A DNA stretch of 27,001 nt from Plakobranchus ocellatus (taxonomy: Eukaryota > Mollusca > Gastropoda > Plakobranchidae), in NCBI GenBank assembly GCA_019648995.1, contig BLXT01006069.1, positions 948,716-975,716 of the forward strand, written 5' to 3'. Shown here in pieces: positions 8,301 to 20,500 of the stretch. How positions within the stretch are numbered: the first letter of the stretch is position 1; every line of letters begins with the position of its first letter. The notes beneath the pieces were generated by a model. That model saw nothing but the letters and a program-made list of their open reading frames with translations. It made no database searches and was not told the DNA's origin. The translations under genes and the position numbers were made by a program.

Positions 8301-11300
8301 ATAAAGAGGCCTGTTATATAATTAGAGTATAAAAATTATGGTGTCTAGTGTTATCACAAAATGAGAAGTTTTACAAAAAAAATCAGGCATGGAAAAATAG
8401 GTTTTCTGCTTCTTTGAGGCACCAACCATAGCTTTTTATATTTATATATAAGTGGTATCAAACACTTCTAGACTCTCCAAATTAGAAAGTTTGGATTAAA
8501 AAAAAACTGAGAATTATGACATGATTGTACCAATGTTTGTCATTTTTATTCTTACAGCAAGAAATCTTTTTTTTTTACTCATAAATTAGCTCTTTCCATA
8601 ATTTTGTCTCCTGCATTTCACTATCTTTCATACCTACCCCTGTTCCTGATAATCATAAAGGTACTTTATAAAGCATTGGGGAAATGCTCCAGGTAATGCC
8701 AATATAAGAGAATGCGCTGTCAGGGAAAGCAGGTCGATATTGAAAAAATAAGAGGACAAAAATGGGTTTTAGAATGTTGATATAGGTGATACTAATATAA
8801 TTCAATATGTTGAGTGCACTTTAATGGCTTTTCTATTTTTTTTTCTTGGAAAAAGGTAAAAGTTGGATTTAAACACACACACAAAAAAAAACAACCCATC
8901 AGTAAGGAAATAGTATCAACTCTTTTGCATTTGATTCTGTGTTTTGACATGAAAGAGTTGAAAACTCAACTTTAAAAAACATTTGTATTATTTAAGTAAA
9001 GAAATAGCAACACAGTTTCAAATATTTGAAATACCTTGTTTAACATCGGTTAAATGTTGTTGAATTAATATATCATTTTAGGTTACGGAGGTTAAGAAAA
9101 TAGACAAGAAAGGGGTAAATACTGCATCCGCTAGCAAACCTGGATCCAAGCCCTCAGCATTTGTTGATCCACTAAGCATGGCCGACCCGCTCAGCATCAG
9201 TGTAGACTTTGAAGGCTCCGATCCATTGTCTATGATGATGAAAGAAGGATCAGCTCAACACACCAGTGGAAAATCCAGTCGATCAGGCAGTATCAAGGTA
9301 TATCATTTAAAAAGTACTGTAAACATTAAGAGCTTTTACTTTTATCATAGTTAATCAGTGATCTTGCAATGTGCATTTTTTCAGTGAATATCTCAATGAT
9401 TTGGGGAGGGGGGGTGGGGTTACCTATCTATACACTTGGGGAAAATATTTTTAATGGAAGAAAGATTTGTTTTAATTAATCGGTAAGAAAAGAAAAAAGT
9501 GCAAGGACACCAAGTTTGATAACAGTTAATATTTTACGGATCTTTACAAGTGTGTATATGACTTAAGAGAATAGATACAATAATTGATTATATTTACTTT
9601 GTATCGGTCAGCACAGATTTTAAAACAATTTGAAATTGAGTTAATTTTGTAAGGATCAGCTTTAAAAAATAAAAAAATATATTGTTTTCTTGATGTATAG
9701 TAATGTTTACTATCAAAGTTGTTATGTACTCAAACTATAAATTTGATAGCATTGCCATTTTCTTCACTAACTTTTCATTCAAACAGAGATATGTATCTTG
9801 AATCTAATCCTACTGACTCAGATGTTGCATATAAATCTTTACTGAAAAAAAAAATCAAAATTTTTGGTTTTGTTTTGTTTTTGCTTCTTTTTAAATGCCT
9901 TTTTTTCCCTCTTGCTAGAAAATCAAATGCTTCAATTTATTTTCAGTTTCCGCCATTTCATAACTCACAGAACACAGTCTCAGACCTATTCAATAAGGTA
10001 ACATCTTCAAAATGCATTTTGCAACTCATTTAGACTGGGCTTGACGGAAAGAAAGTGTTTTCCATCTTTTTTTTTTTTCAGAAATCAGACCCAGATTCAG
10101 AAGGTGTCAGTGATGATTTAGGAGATTCCTTTGAGCCTTGGTCGTTTAAAAAAGCAGCAATTCTTGCCAAATACACTACTTCAGAGAAATTGTCAATCAC
10201 AACAAGCTTTTTGTCAACCTCAGACCAAGAAAGAGGTATCTTGCTATATGCTACATTTGTATGGCTGAACATTTATGCTTACAATAATTCTTAAATCCTC
10301 ATGCCTGTTAACATTTTATCCTTAGATGAAGAGTTTATTTTCTTTTTCAATTGTTATGGTGAAAGCACATGAGATTGGTATTCCCATTAAAAATTATAGA
10401 TCTTGAACATGCTTGGGTGCTGGACAAGATCAATAAATTTTATCATAACACTGTGCTGTTGCACTTTTGTAACAAAATTATATAAGATTATATATATAAG
10501 AAGGAAAAAGAAGCAGAGGAAGACAAAGGGAGAAGATAATGGATGGACTGGCCACATGGCTTGGAACAGGAAAAGTGTTGGATACACTGGCCGCCGTCAA
10601 AGATAGGGATTTGTGGAGGGACATGATCGCCAACGCTTACAAGCAAGGCACTTGATGATGATGATGATGATATATATATATATATATATCATTGGTTTTT
10701 TTTCTAGCGTCATTTTGTATGGCACTGTGATCTAAGTTCATGATTCAGTCCTGCCATAGCCAATTTAAACTGCTCTTCATTTAGGTACGACAGAGTTGTT
10801 TAGAAGTCTTAAGGCCTTCACATTTCTATCTTTCTTTTTTAGTAAAATCAATTTTTGTGAACTGTTTTACAGTGTCATACATAGTTTTAATCTGTAAAAG
10901 AATCATCAGGGACTTGGGAATTTTCTTTCACTTTGACTTTCTCCATATGCAATTACAATAGTGGGACGTACTCCACAGGATCTACCAAATGTTGACAAAG
11001 CTGAAAATGTTTTCAATTAGGAAAAAAACCTCAAGTCACTAATGTCATGAATATTAGCCAAAAAGGAATGACACATTAAGATTTTCATTAGAAGATTAGA
11101 AGATTTTTTTCAAAATTCATTTTCAGCTTGAGCTTTCTTGAAAAATTACTGGACTTCTTTTTGAAAAGTAATAAATGAGAAGTTGCCAAATTCATCAAAA
11201 ATGTCAGATGCATGCACTTCAATTCATTTCAAATCTGGCTATCCATTTAGTTTAGAGACAGCATTTTTCTTCTCTAACAATTTGCTGTCTAGGAGAATTT

Positions 11301-11536
11301 CTGTTTATGTAATAAAAAGTATAGATTCAAATGTGCTGATTGCTGTGTATGTTCTGTTTCTTTCTTTCTCCCTCAGTTGTTATCAAAACTCAGAGTCAGG
11401 CTCAGACTGGAACTGTCAGTGATAAAGTTAGAAATAGGCTGGAACAACTTGATGATTTTGAGGAGGTAAAGTCGAGGAACAAAAAAATATAATATCGTAG
11501 TAATGGTAGTGTATATGTGTGTGTGTGTCTATATAT

Positions 11537-11576
<40 letters not shown>

Positions 11577-14500
11577 TGTAAAAGTAAGAGCAGCATTGAG
11601 GGTTGTAGTAACAGCACCAGCAATAGAGGTAATAATAAAGTAGTGGTGATGTTATTAGCAGTGGTGGTGGTAGTGGTGGTGGTGAAGGTAATAGCAGCAT
11701 CTGCAGAAAAAAAGCTATGAAAGCATCAGTCAGTTGTAAAAATTATTATTTTGTTTTGATTTTTTCCTTGGGGTGGGGGTGAGGCATATCTCATTACAAA
11801 AATAATTATGTTCTTTTCTTTTATCACAAATACAATTACATATTTTTCCTCCACCTTTTCCTGCTACTCTATGTTATGAGACATTTGTGCATCCTCCATC
11901 ATTAGGGCTCTGTGAAGGAAATGCTAAACTTGAGTCAGCAAGATTATGTAAAGAGAATTGAGGAACTGAATCAAGCTCTAATTACTGCCTGGGACAATGA
12001 CCACAGGGTTAAGGCTCTCAAGATTGCCATTCAGGTAATGTTACCTCTAATTAAATGCATTTGACAATGACCACACTTGCATTGAGCCAGAGATTCCTAT
12101 TACTATCCTGGTAATGTTGCCTCTGATTATGGCTTAATTCTTAAGGCTCTCATGAGATTTATCCAAGTAATATAGTGGCATATGATATAGCTTAGGACAT
12201 TGACCCCAAACTCAAGGCTCTCAACATTGCTATGTAGGTGACATTGTTAATGAATTTTGGCAGGGACAATTACTTCAGGCTTAATGCTCTCGATATTTGC
12301 AATGCTATCCATTTAATCTTGCTTATGATCAGCCCTGGGGCAATAACCTAAGGCTCATCGCTAATGAGATTGTATCCAAATAATGCTGCTAATTATAAGT
12401 GCCTGAGACATTGAGCTCAGGCTTTTAAGGCTTTTTAAGATTGCTATCCAGATAACGAAAAGTTTGAGGTTCGAATCCCAGTCTGGGCCAAGTGAATTTT
12501 TCATAGCTCCTCTGTGTCCACCTAGCAATAATGGGTAGCTAGATCTCTTATGACCCGGCAAAAGTAAAGGCGGCAAGGAAATCAATGGCAAACTACCTCA
12601 TGATGCAGTATGCCAAGAACAATCAGGATCCTATTCCTGGTTCCCCAATGCTTGGACTAAGCGTGGGACCCAATTTACTTTATTATCCAGATAATGTTAT
12701 GAACGATTACTGCATAGGACAATGAAGCCAAGCTTTCAGCTCTTAAAATTGGGCATCCAAGTAATGTGGTTTATGATTTCTGCCTGGCACAATGATTTCA
12801 GGGATTTTAAGGCTTTAGGATGGTCATCGTGGTAATTTTCTTATGAGTACTGCCATAATCTTTCATTGTAAATATACCACCCTTTAGTTTTTATTTTAAG
12901 TTTTGAAAATATAGAGTAATGCCTTGTATCTTATTAATGTTTGCTTTGCGCTCAGGTCAAGGTTAAGACATAAAAATTATTTTTTATTTTTGTTATCATT
13001 TTTTAACTAACAAAAAAGATTCACAATATTATTATTATTATTTTTTTTTTTTTAAATAGTGTTCAAAGTTATTGGTCGATGTATCAGTGATTCCATTCTA
13101 TCCAAGCAAGTTTGTACTCATTACTGATATTCTGGATACTTTTGGTAAGTTCAGCAATAAACCTAAATTTTTTATCATGGACTTTTTATTCTATGTACAT
13201 TTTCATTTCATCTCTCCTCCTCTTCCCCTTTTCCCTTGTATTTTATAGATTCATTGTGGATCATACAGACATGCAGCTAGACTACTGTTGTAGAATGCAC
13301 AACATTTCTCTGCTTTATGTTTAATGGATATCCTTTTACACATCTTAGTAACAAACACTCAATACTATTATCTCTGCCATCTTTTCTTCATCCAGCCATT
13401 TCTTTCTTGAATCTGACATCTCCATTCTTCTTTATTGATTTTCTTCTTAGTTCAGTTCTCTCCATCATGCTTTTATTTTAAATTTCTTTCATTCTCTCTT
13501 TTCTCCCTCTCTTATGATACTTTTTTTACTTACAAAAAAAAAAGAACAGCAAAAGAAAAGCACATGTATGTGAAATATAATGCACACAACTATCTTTATC
13601 TTTTTGGAAATGATGTGGATTATATATATTTATCGAGTGGATTGTTTTTCTTCGCTTGATTGCCAGGCCGTCTCGTGTATGAGAGACTACTAGACAAGGC
13701 GCAATCTTCTTTCCCTGGGACTAGACCACACAGACTTTCAGGTACTTCTAGTTTCTCTGTAATGTTGCTTATTTTTGCAAGAATAAGATAATTATTTTCT
13801 TGTCCTAGTTAAGACAATTTGTTTTATTTATAGATAAATTAGAATCACTGCTATATTAAAAATGAACCTCACTCAGCTGAAAAAAAAATTATAATCCATG
13901 TTATTAAATTATTTTTTAGAAGTTTTGATTTGTATAAAAAAAAGTTCTTTAATTGTTTTTGGGTGATGAGGTTGTGCGTGCATCGTGAGGTTGGAGAAGT
14001 CTATGCTTAGTACTTTGATCTGATCAATTCTTTCCTTTTAAAAATTAACTTAAAATATTTGTGTAAGAAAAAGAAATTTATACTCTTATCAATAAATTAT
14101 GTCACAGTCCACTTTATATGGTAATTTCTCTGAGGGTAGACTCATGTTAATAAAATAAAAGATGTGTATCAGTGACAAGTTGATGTAGATTATATAGTCC
14201 ATTAGTCACTGGTCAACCAATATTCAATGTTCAGCAATGAGAGATGGTCAAAAACCATTTTCAGATTTCAATTTGAAAAATCTGAAAAATCTATTTGAAA
14301 GACTGTAAGAAGTTAGGACATGTTTAAATATGCATTATAAAAAAAATTGAATATATATCTTAGTCTCAGATCCAGTTTTATATGAATAGAACCTGATTTG
14401 CTTTGAAGAGAGGAGAGGACGAGAAAGTAAAAATAGAGCGGAAAGATATTTTTGTATAAGCTCTGATGGAGTGAGCATGACTTGGTTTCAAACATGTTTT

Positions 14501-17500
14501 CCTGATAGAGAAAAAGTCTTCATAAGTAATAATGTTGGAACAATTTAAACATTTTCTGCTTTCAGCAAATTTTACTGCAGAGGAAGTGCCTGAGGCAGCA
14601 AAAGAGACTTGTCGCAATTGGTTTTTCAAAATTGCATCGATTCGGGAGCTGATTCCTCGCCTCTATGTAGAGGCTGCACTACTCAAGTGCTATAACTTTC
14701 TCAACACAGGGTGAGTCTGTATTTACTGATTTCAGTTATAGTTATTGAAATCATAGGCACTCTAATGTAGAGAGCCACTTGCCCTGCATGTAGCTCCCTT
14801 AGTTATAATTACATTTTTTCTTATTTTTTTATCACCATGTCTGAAAAAAATCCTGCCAAGTAAAGGTTTAAACTACTCTGTAGCCATAAGATGACAAAAT
14901 CAGCTGCAAATAGTCATATTCTGGCCTCAGGGATTGGTATACAAGTCAGGTTAGCTAAAAGCGCCTTCTTTTTTTCTCAACACCCTCATATTCACACAGA
15001 TATATATTTATAAAACCATACAGATTCCTACAAGCACATAATATTTTATCTGCAAAAAAGTTTTGTTGGTGAATTTTTTTCTTTCTTCAGACAAAGAAGT
15101 TATATTCGTGTTTTCCATTTTCCCATGTCTTTATTAGAGAATATTCTGAAGCCCTAGAGCGGCTGACAATGATGACACGAGGTGTGGGGGACCCTCTGGT
15201 TGCTTTATACATCAGGTGTTATCTTTGCAGGGTGAGTCAAGTATGGACAATCGTTGACATAAGCTTTAAAAAGTTATCCAAGTGAAAATTAGACTCTTGC
15301 TACACTTACAGTGGCAAAAAAAAAAAAAATGAGATGTTTTGCAATTAATCTTAAATATATTGGCATGTTCCTTCAAAATAAGATATTTAGTGGCAAAACC
15401 ATTATGGTGGTATTGTAAGATTATAATAGCACTTTCCATTTTAGTCCTAAAATGTCTTGAAAGGGTTGAGCTAATTTGGCAGGATTTGTGGTATTCAATG
15501 TCTTCTTTAATCGTGCCATATATTCTCAAATTGAATCTCCAAATCCTTTTTTGTTAAAAAAGAAAGTTTCTTTTTGTGGCAACATTGCATATTTTAAAGA
15601 TAATGTAAAGAAGGAAAGAGAGTTTTTAAAAGAAAAATAAATGATTACTGGTATATTAATGAGAGCAGTTCTTTGCTGGAAAAGATTTTTTTTGGTTAAA
15701 TAGCACAGGGCATAGGTGGCACAAGGGATAACGAATCCATTCTGAGATCTGTAAGGACCCTTCTGTCTTTTGCTTGAGCCCCACTATTGGCACCTTGGCC
15801 TGATGCAAGGCCTGAAAGCCTGAGATCATCTTCTTGTTGTGGACTTACTATATACAAGAACCAAATCGGTCATACAGCCCAACAAAGAGGACCTTGGGTT
15901 TTCAGGCCCTCATCAGGCCAGGACATTGGTAACGCTTGCAACAGAAAGGTTTCTACAAATGGGTTTCCTAGCTCTTCTGTTGCCAAATTTTTTGCTTCTT
16001 CTCTAAAATCAATTGATTGACACTAAGCCAGTTTGCATCTGTCACCATCAAATACGAGATATATTGCCATGAAATCATATTGTTTGGAAGGAGCAGAGGC
16101 TCATAAAAGTTTTCTTTTCATGTGGAAATTCTTTATCACATCTCTGTGATATCAAACATCTTGACTTTTCCACAAACATTTTCCAAGTAGAGGGAATGTG
16201 ATTAAAAAGCAGTGCCATAGCTATGGACTTCAACCACCAAAACATCCTGTAAGTTTCTTCAGAGGTCTAGAATAATTTTTAGCAAGAAAACAAGACTTGT
16301 GTAGATCTGATTTAAAACTATTTCTAAGTAAGAAATCCAAATGGAAAATGCCAAAAAGTAAATTTCCCACTTCAACACTTTTTTTTTATGAAAACACTAG
16401 TAAAAAAAGTTCCGAAATATTCAGACAAGATCATTTTCTCCTGTTGCAGTCATGCTCAGTATGGATATATTGAGTTTTTGCATCTCCCCCCCCCCCTCAA
16501 TTTTGTTTGTTTCTTTTTTTATAAAATGCGCTTTTTTGTTTTGTTTTAATCAGAGTAATGATAGTGTTTAGGTTTTAAATGTGCGGTGGGGAGGGAGATG
16601 ATGCTTAAGCAGATACAACTGTTGCTGTTCTGCATGATTCCTTCTAGGTTGGCATTCTCGTTGCTCCACGCTTCAAGACTCATATTCCATGGTGCTTTGA
16701 GGATTTTATTTCTACATTTCATCAGGTTTGGTAGATATTTAATTTTCTTTATCATATCATTTTTTTTCAAACTTTAAACCATTTCTGGAATTGAAAAAGT
16801 GTGCTTGAATTAGAGCTCTTCAAGCATAAAACTTTTAAAATGTTCTTGTTTGGCTGCTTTGGATGATGATATAGTAGATGTCAACATAAATGTGATGCTG
16901 TACAGAAATAATTTACACATTGTAGTTTTTTTTAAGAGTCTGGTGCGAATGCAGGGCCTATTTAAACTCCTTTGCTCTGTGGACTTCTTTTCTATCATTT
17001 TAATATTTGCAAAAAGCTAATGAAACCAGACCAATCTTTGACTTCACAAATTGCATCATTGAACAAAATTTAATGCTTTTGTGAATATGTATTCACCATC
17101 AAATTAATTTGTCTTTCACCACATTGAACATTTAATTTGTTGTTGTGGTTTTTTTTTCAATGCTTGTTTCTTTTCCTTTAATTGAAAGCCTTTTCCCTTT
17201 TATTATTGAGTTCAAAGCCTAATCAATTCTATAAAGCCAATTCAGAAATTATCACTGATAATTTCAAACAATTGAACATGATATATTTTGTGCTGGACAT
17301 TATATAAACTATATGAATGACAGAGATTGATCCCAAACATGGTAAAGCGTATAGTGGAAATTTGTGCTTGGCTTTTTTAATGTTGGCCAATAACTCACAA
17401 TAATTAATATGTAATCATTGTACACCACACATGTGTTAGGTGTTGTCCCCTTGTTTATGATTTTTGAGCAAAGCCATTTAATGCTTCAAGAAGTATGCCA

Positions 17501-20500
17501 AAAATGACAGGTCTGTGATACACATTTGCCAAAGGTTGTATGACAGGCCAATATGATTATGCTAAAAATTGATATGGTGGGAGCCATTACAGTTTATCAA
17601 GCCACAGCACTATTTGATTAGATAAGATATAAACATAAGCCTTGCTAGTTCACTTTGATTTATCCTGGCCCTATTTACTGGGATTATAGATGATAATGAT
17701 TCTTATTACTCACAAAAGGCTCTAATCTACTCTAAAGCATACCAATACTTAAAATCATAATTTGAAGGAAAAATTTTATTGTAACCATAGTTAATCATAA
17801 AGACAAAAATCTTATTTTTTATGTTTTTCTTTATTAGAACACTTCAGTTTTGAGAGTGTCTCCAAATCAGGCAAAATTTGGTATTTGAGTGAATTCAGAA
17901 AGACTTCCATAAGTCAAGATCTCCAATGGAGATAGTTTACTCAGCAGCAATTTGTGTGGTTATGTTCTTGAATTACATTGAGTTGAACTGCTCTTAGTCT
18001 TTGGTTAGTTTGTACCCATGGAGTTATAAGAAACAGTTTAAAAGAACACAGTCTAAAAAGTTTCAACTCTACATTCACAGGTGCAAGGTGAATGTGTACA
18101 AAACACCTTAGCTATCCAGAAACTGGAGATGCCTCGATACTTGTCCCTGTTCTGCCCTGGCCTGGACTTCATCCTTCAGTGTCTGGCTCACCAGGCACCT
18201 GAGGAGGTTCTTAATCAGACGCTTGAGAGATGTCGTAGCGGCTGTAACAAGTGAGAATCTGGAAAAATCTGCTCAAGGATATGTCTAAGTTCACCAGTAT
18301 TGTTTACAAAAAGTAACATGAATGTCAAATTTTCATCTTCTTTTCGTACACAACTTGATCCTTCATGTATGTAAGTTTCAGACCTTGATGATCGCTCACA
18401 AACTTGTAATTGATGATGCAATAGTGTCAATCGAGAACGTGAGGAATGTGACAGTGACAAACAAAAACTTAAAATACAATAAAATGAACCCCTCAAATAC
18501 TGAAGTATACGTAATGTCTATTCTTGATTTATTTCCTTAAAAAACACATGAAAAAAAATTTGTTGAAATCAAAATTATGTGAAATACGAGTTATAAATCG
18601 TGAGGAATGTTACTTGACATAAATGGACCGAAATTTCCTTTTTTATTTTATCTCTCTATAAGAAAAAAACACATTTGATTTTCCAAAAGGCATCCTGAAA
18701 GATAAGACAAGGAGAGGGCAGTACATAAAAAAATTCTTAAGGAAAAGCGAATGTTTGTATAGAAAATCACAAATTTCTTTTTTTTTTTGTGAGGAATGTT
18801 TCCATAAAAGCACGGACAAACATGGTACTAATTCTAACATTACTTATTTTAGCATTCCTAAATCCAGATTCCCCCATATAATAGAATAAATACGTTTTTA
18901 ACAATAACCCATGCAATATACCACTTACTTGTATTCATTATTTTAAGAAAAAGTGTAGGACTTTGTAATAACTGCCAATAATGCGGAAAACTTAAGGAAT
19001 GCCACAGGACAAAAGATCTTCAGTATGTTATTTTTCATCATCTGATACATGTATGACATGGAAATGAAGTCAAAAGACTTGAATCATGAATATCTAAATA
19101 AACAGAGTCTTTGGGAGAAATAACGCATTAAAAAAAAAATTTAAAACTATAAAACAAGTGTCAGTAATGTTACTTGGACAGATCAAATTGCCTTTCTAAG
19201 AACATTCCTCAAATGTCTTCAGTAACTGTAAATTGGATCTACAATTTCATGATGTTCATAATCAACATATTTATTCCTAAACACTTCAAATTTATGAAAT
19301 CACACAATCGATTAAAAAATTAATCCATGAATCTATGTGATGTAGTGAGTTATCCATGAATGTTCGCTGGACAAATTTATCATATTTACCCATCTTTACT
19401 TTCTTCTAACATTATCATTAGAGTAATGCTAAGTCTACCCATGCAAGGAGTTGTGCACAATAATTTCACAGTAATATTTAACTCGCATGAATCTATTAAT
19501 GTGCATTTAAAACCCTCCAAAAAACACTTCATTTGATATAGTAAGGATATTTGTTGACCTGGTTTTAAGTACGATATTTTAACATTACGGCTCATTGGCG
19601 TGGCCATGTTGCTTGGAAGCTGAAGCAAGTGGAAATGGCTGTTTGATCTTCAAAAAAAGTATAAGGTACTTGTTCTGGTACATTTACATAACACTCTAGG
19701 CTTAGCCTTGTTAATGCATGTGAGAATCGTTTGCTACAATCTAGGACAAATGTGCAGTGTTTGTACAAACAAGCACAAAAACAAAGATTTAATCGAAATC
19801 AGAAACTTTGGCTTACGTTTATGAATGCAGTAGAAAAACAAAATCATTTTTTTAGCATATTTAAAACACAGTAATTTGTTTTTTCGATGTTTTTTGGGGA
19901 GGGAATTATGTTTTGACACAAAATGGATGGCTGTAATTGCCTTTCTCACTGGATTTCAGCAGAACTCGGATTATTTTGTTTAGAATTATTATTTTGCATC
20001 AGAGAGGATAGATGAGTTTTGTCTTGCTTTAATAAGACACATCGTTGATAAAAACCGCTTGATTTAATGCATTAAAACTAATGATAGAAAATCCATTCAC
20101 TGCCATGCTACTTTCTATTGGGCAAAGAAACAACGTACTCATGACAAAACATGAATGCAAAGTCAACAAAAACTGTTTTGAACAACTTTTTAAGCTTAGG
20201 CTCGCTTGTTCATTATCATTCAAACATATTTATACTAAGAATAATTTTTATTATTTTGCTGTATGTGTGCAGTTCGTATTTAAAATAAAACAATTGCATG
20301 TAGACAATACTGGTGGACGTAGCCAAGTATCATTCCATTACGTAATAAGGATACTAGCAGCATAAAATGAGTTATTTTAGGGAGGAAAAAGCATATAGCT
20401 ATAGCTGCTATAAGTCTAAATGTTTCATTCCCAAATTCTTCCATAGGGTTTATAGAGGTATAAATTGCAGAGTTTAGTATCTCTTGATCTCTGTTCTGGG

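Larger units (their letters stand above)
11978..12850 (+). repeat. ~70-bp tandem array derived from the 3' end of exon 7 and its splice donor
   Basis: The unit ATTACTGCCTGGGACAATGA...AAGGCTCTCAAGATTGCC..CAGGTAATGTTA recurs about nine times, the exon itself being copy 1. Anchors are the AAGGCTCT-like core at 12011, 12143, 12214, 12283, 12350 and 12427 (one of these steps spans two copies), the GACAATGA-like core at 11993 and 12063, and two clear late copies at 12704-12770 and 12773-12845. The period is 66-77 bp. Identity looks roughly 60-75 percent by eye. Donor-like GT sites persist at 12111 (GTAATG), 12167 (GTAATA), 12239 (GTGACA), 12761 (GTAATG) and 12832 (GTAATT). A SINE interrupts copy 7. 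Read-through from exon 7 meets TGA at 12062-12064, so the copies do not extend the protein. Confidence 0.88.

Noticed and set aside
12035-12064. Extension of exon 7 into the array as extra coding repeats
   Set aside because: The exon frame continues only nine codons past the donor before TGA at 12062, and joining exon 7 to exon 8 directly keeps the conserved AIQCSKLL sequence.
15787-16020. 77-codon open frame
   Set aside because: It runs through a SINE-like insert and its inverted repeat, with no similarity to a known protein.
20081-20365. 94-codon open frame in intron 13
   Set aside because: AT-biased codons, no similarity I recognise, and no splice context; length is within chance for this intron.
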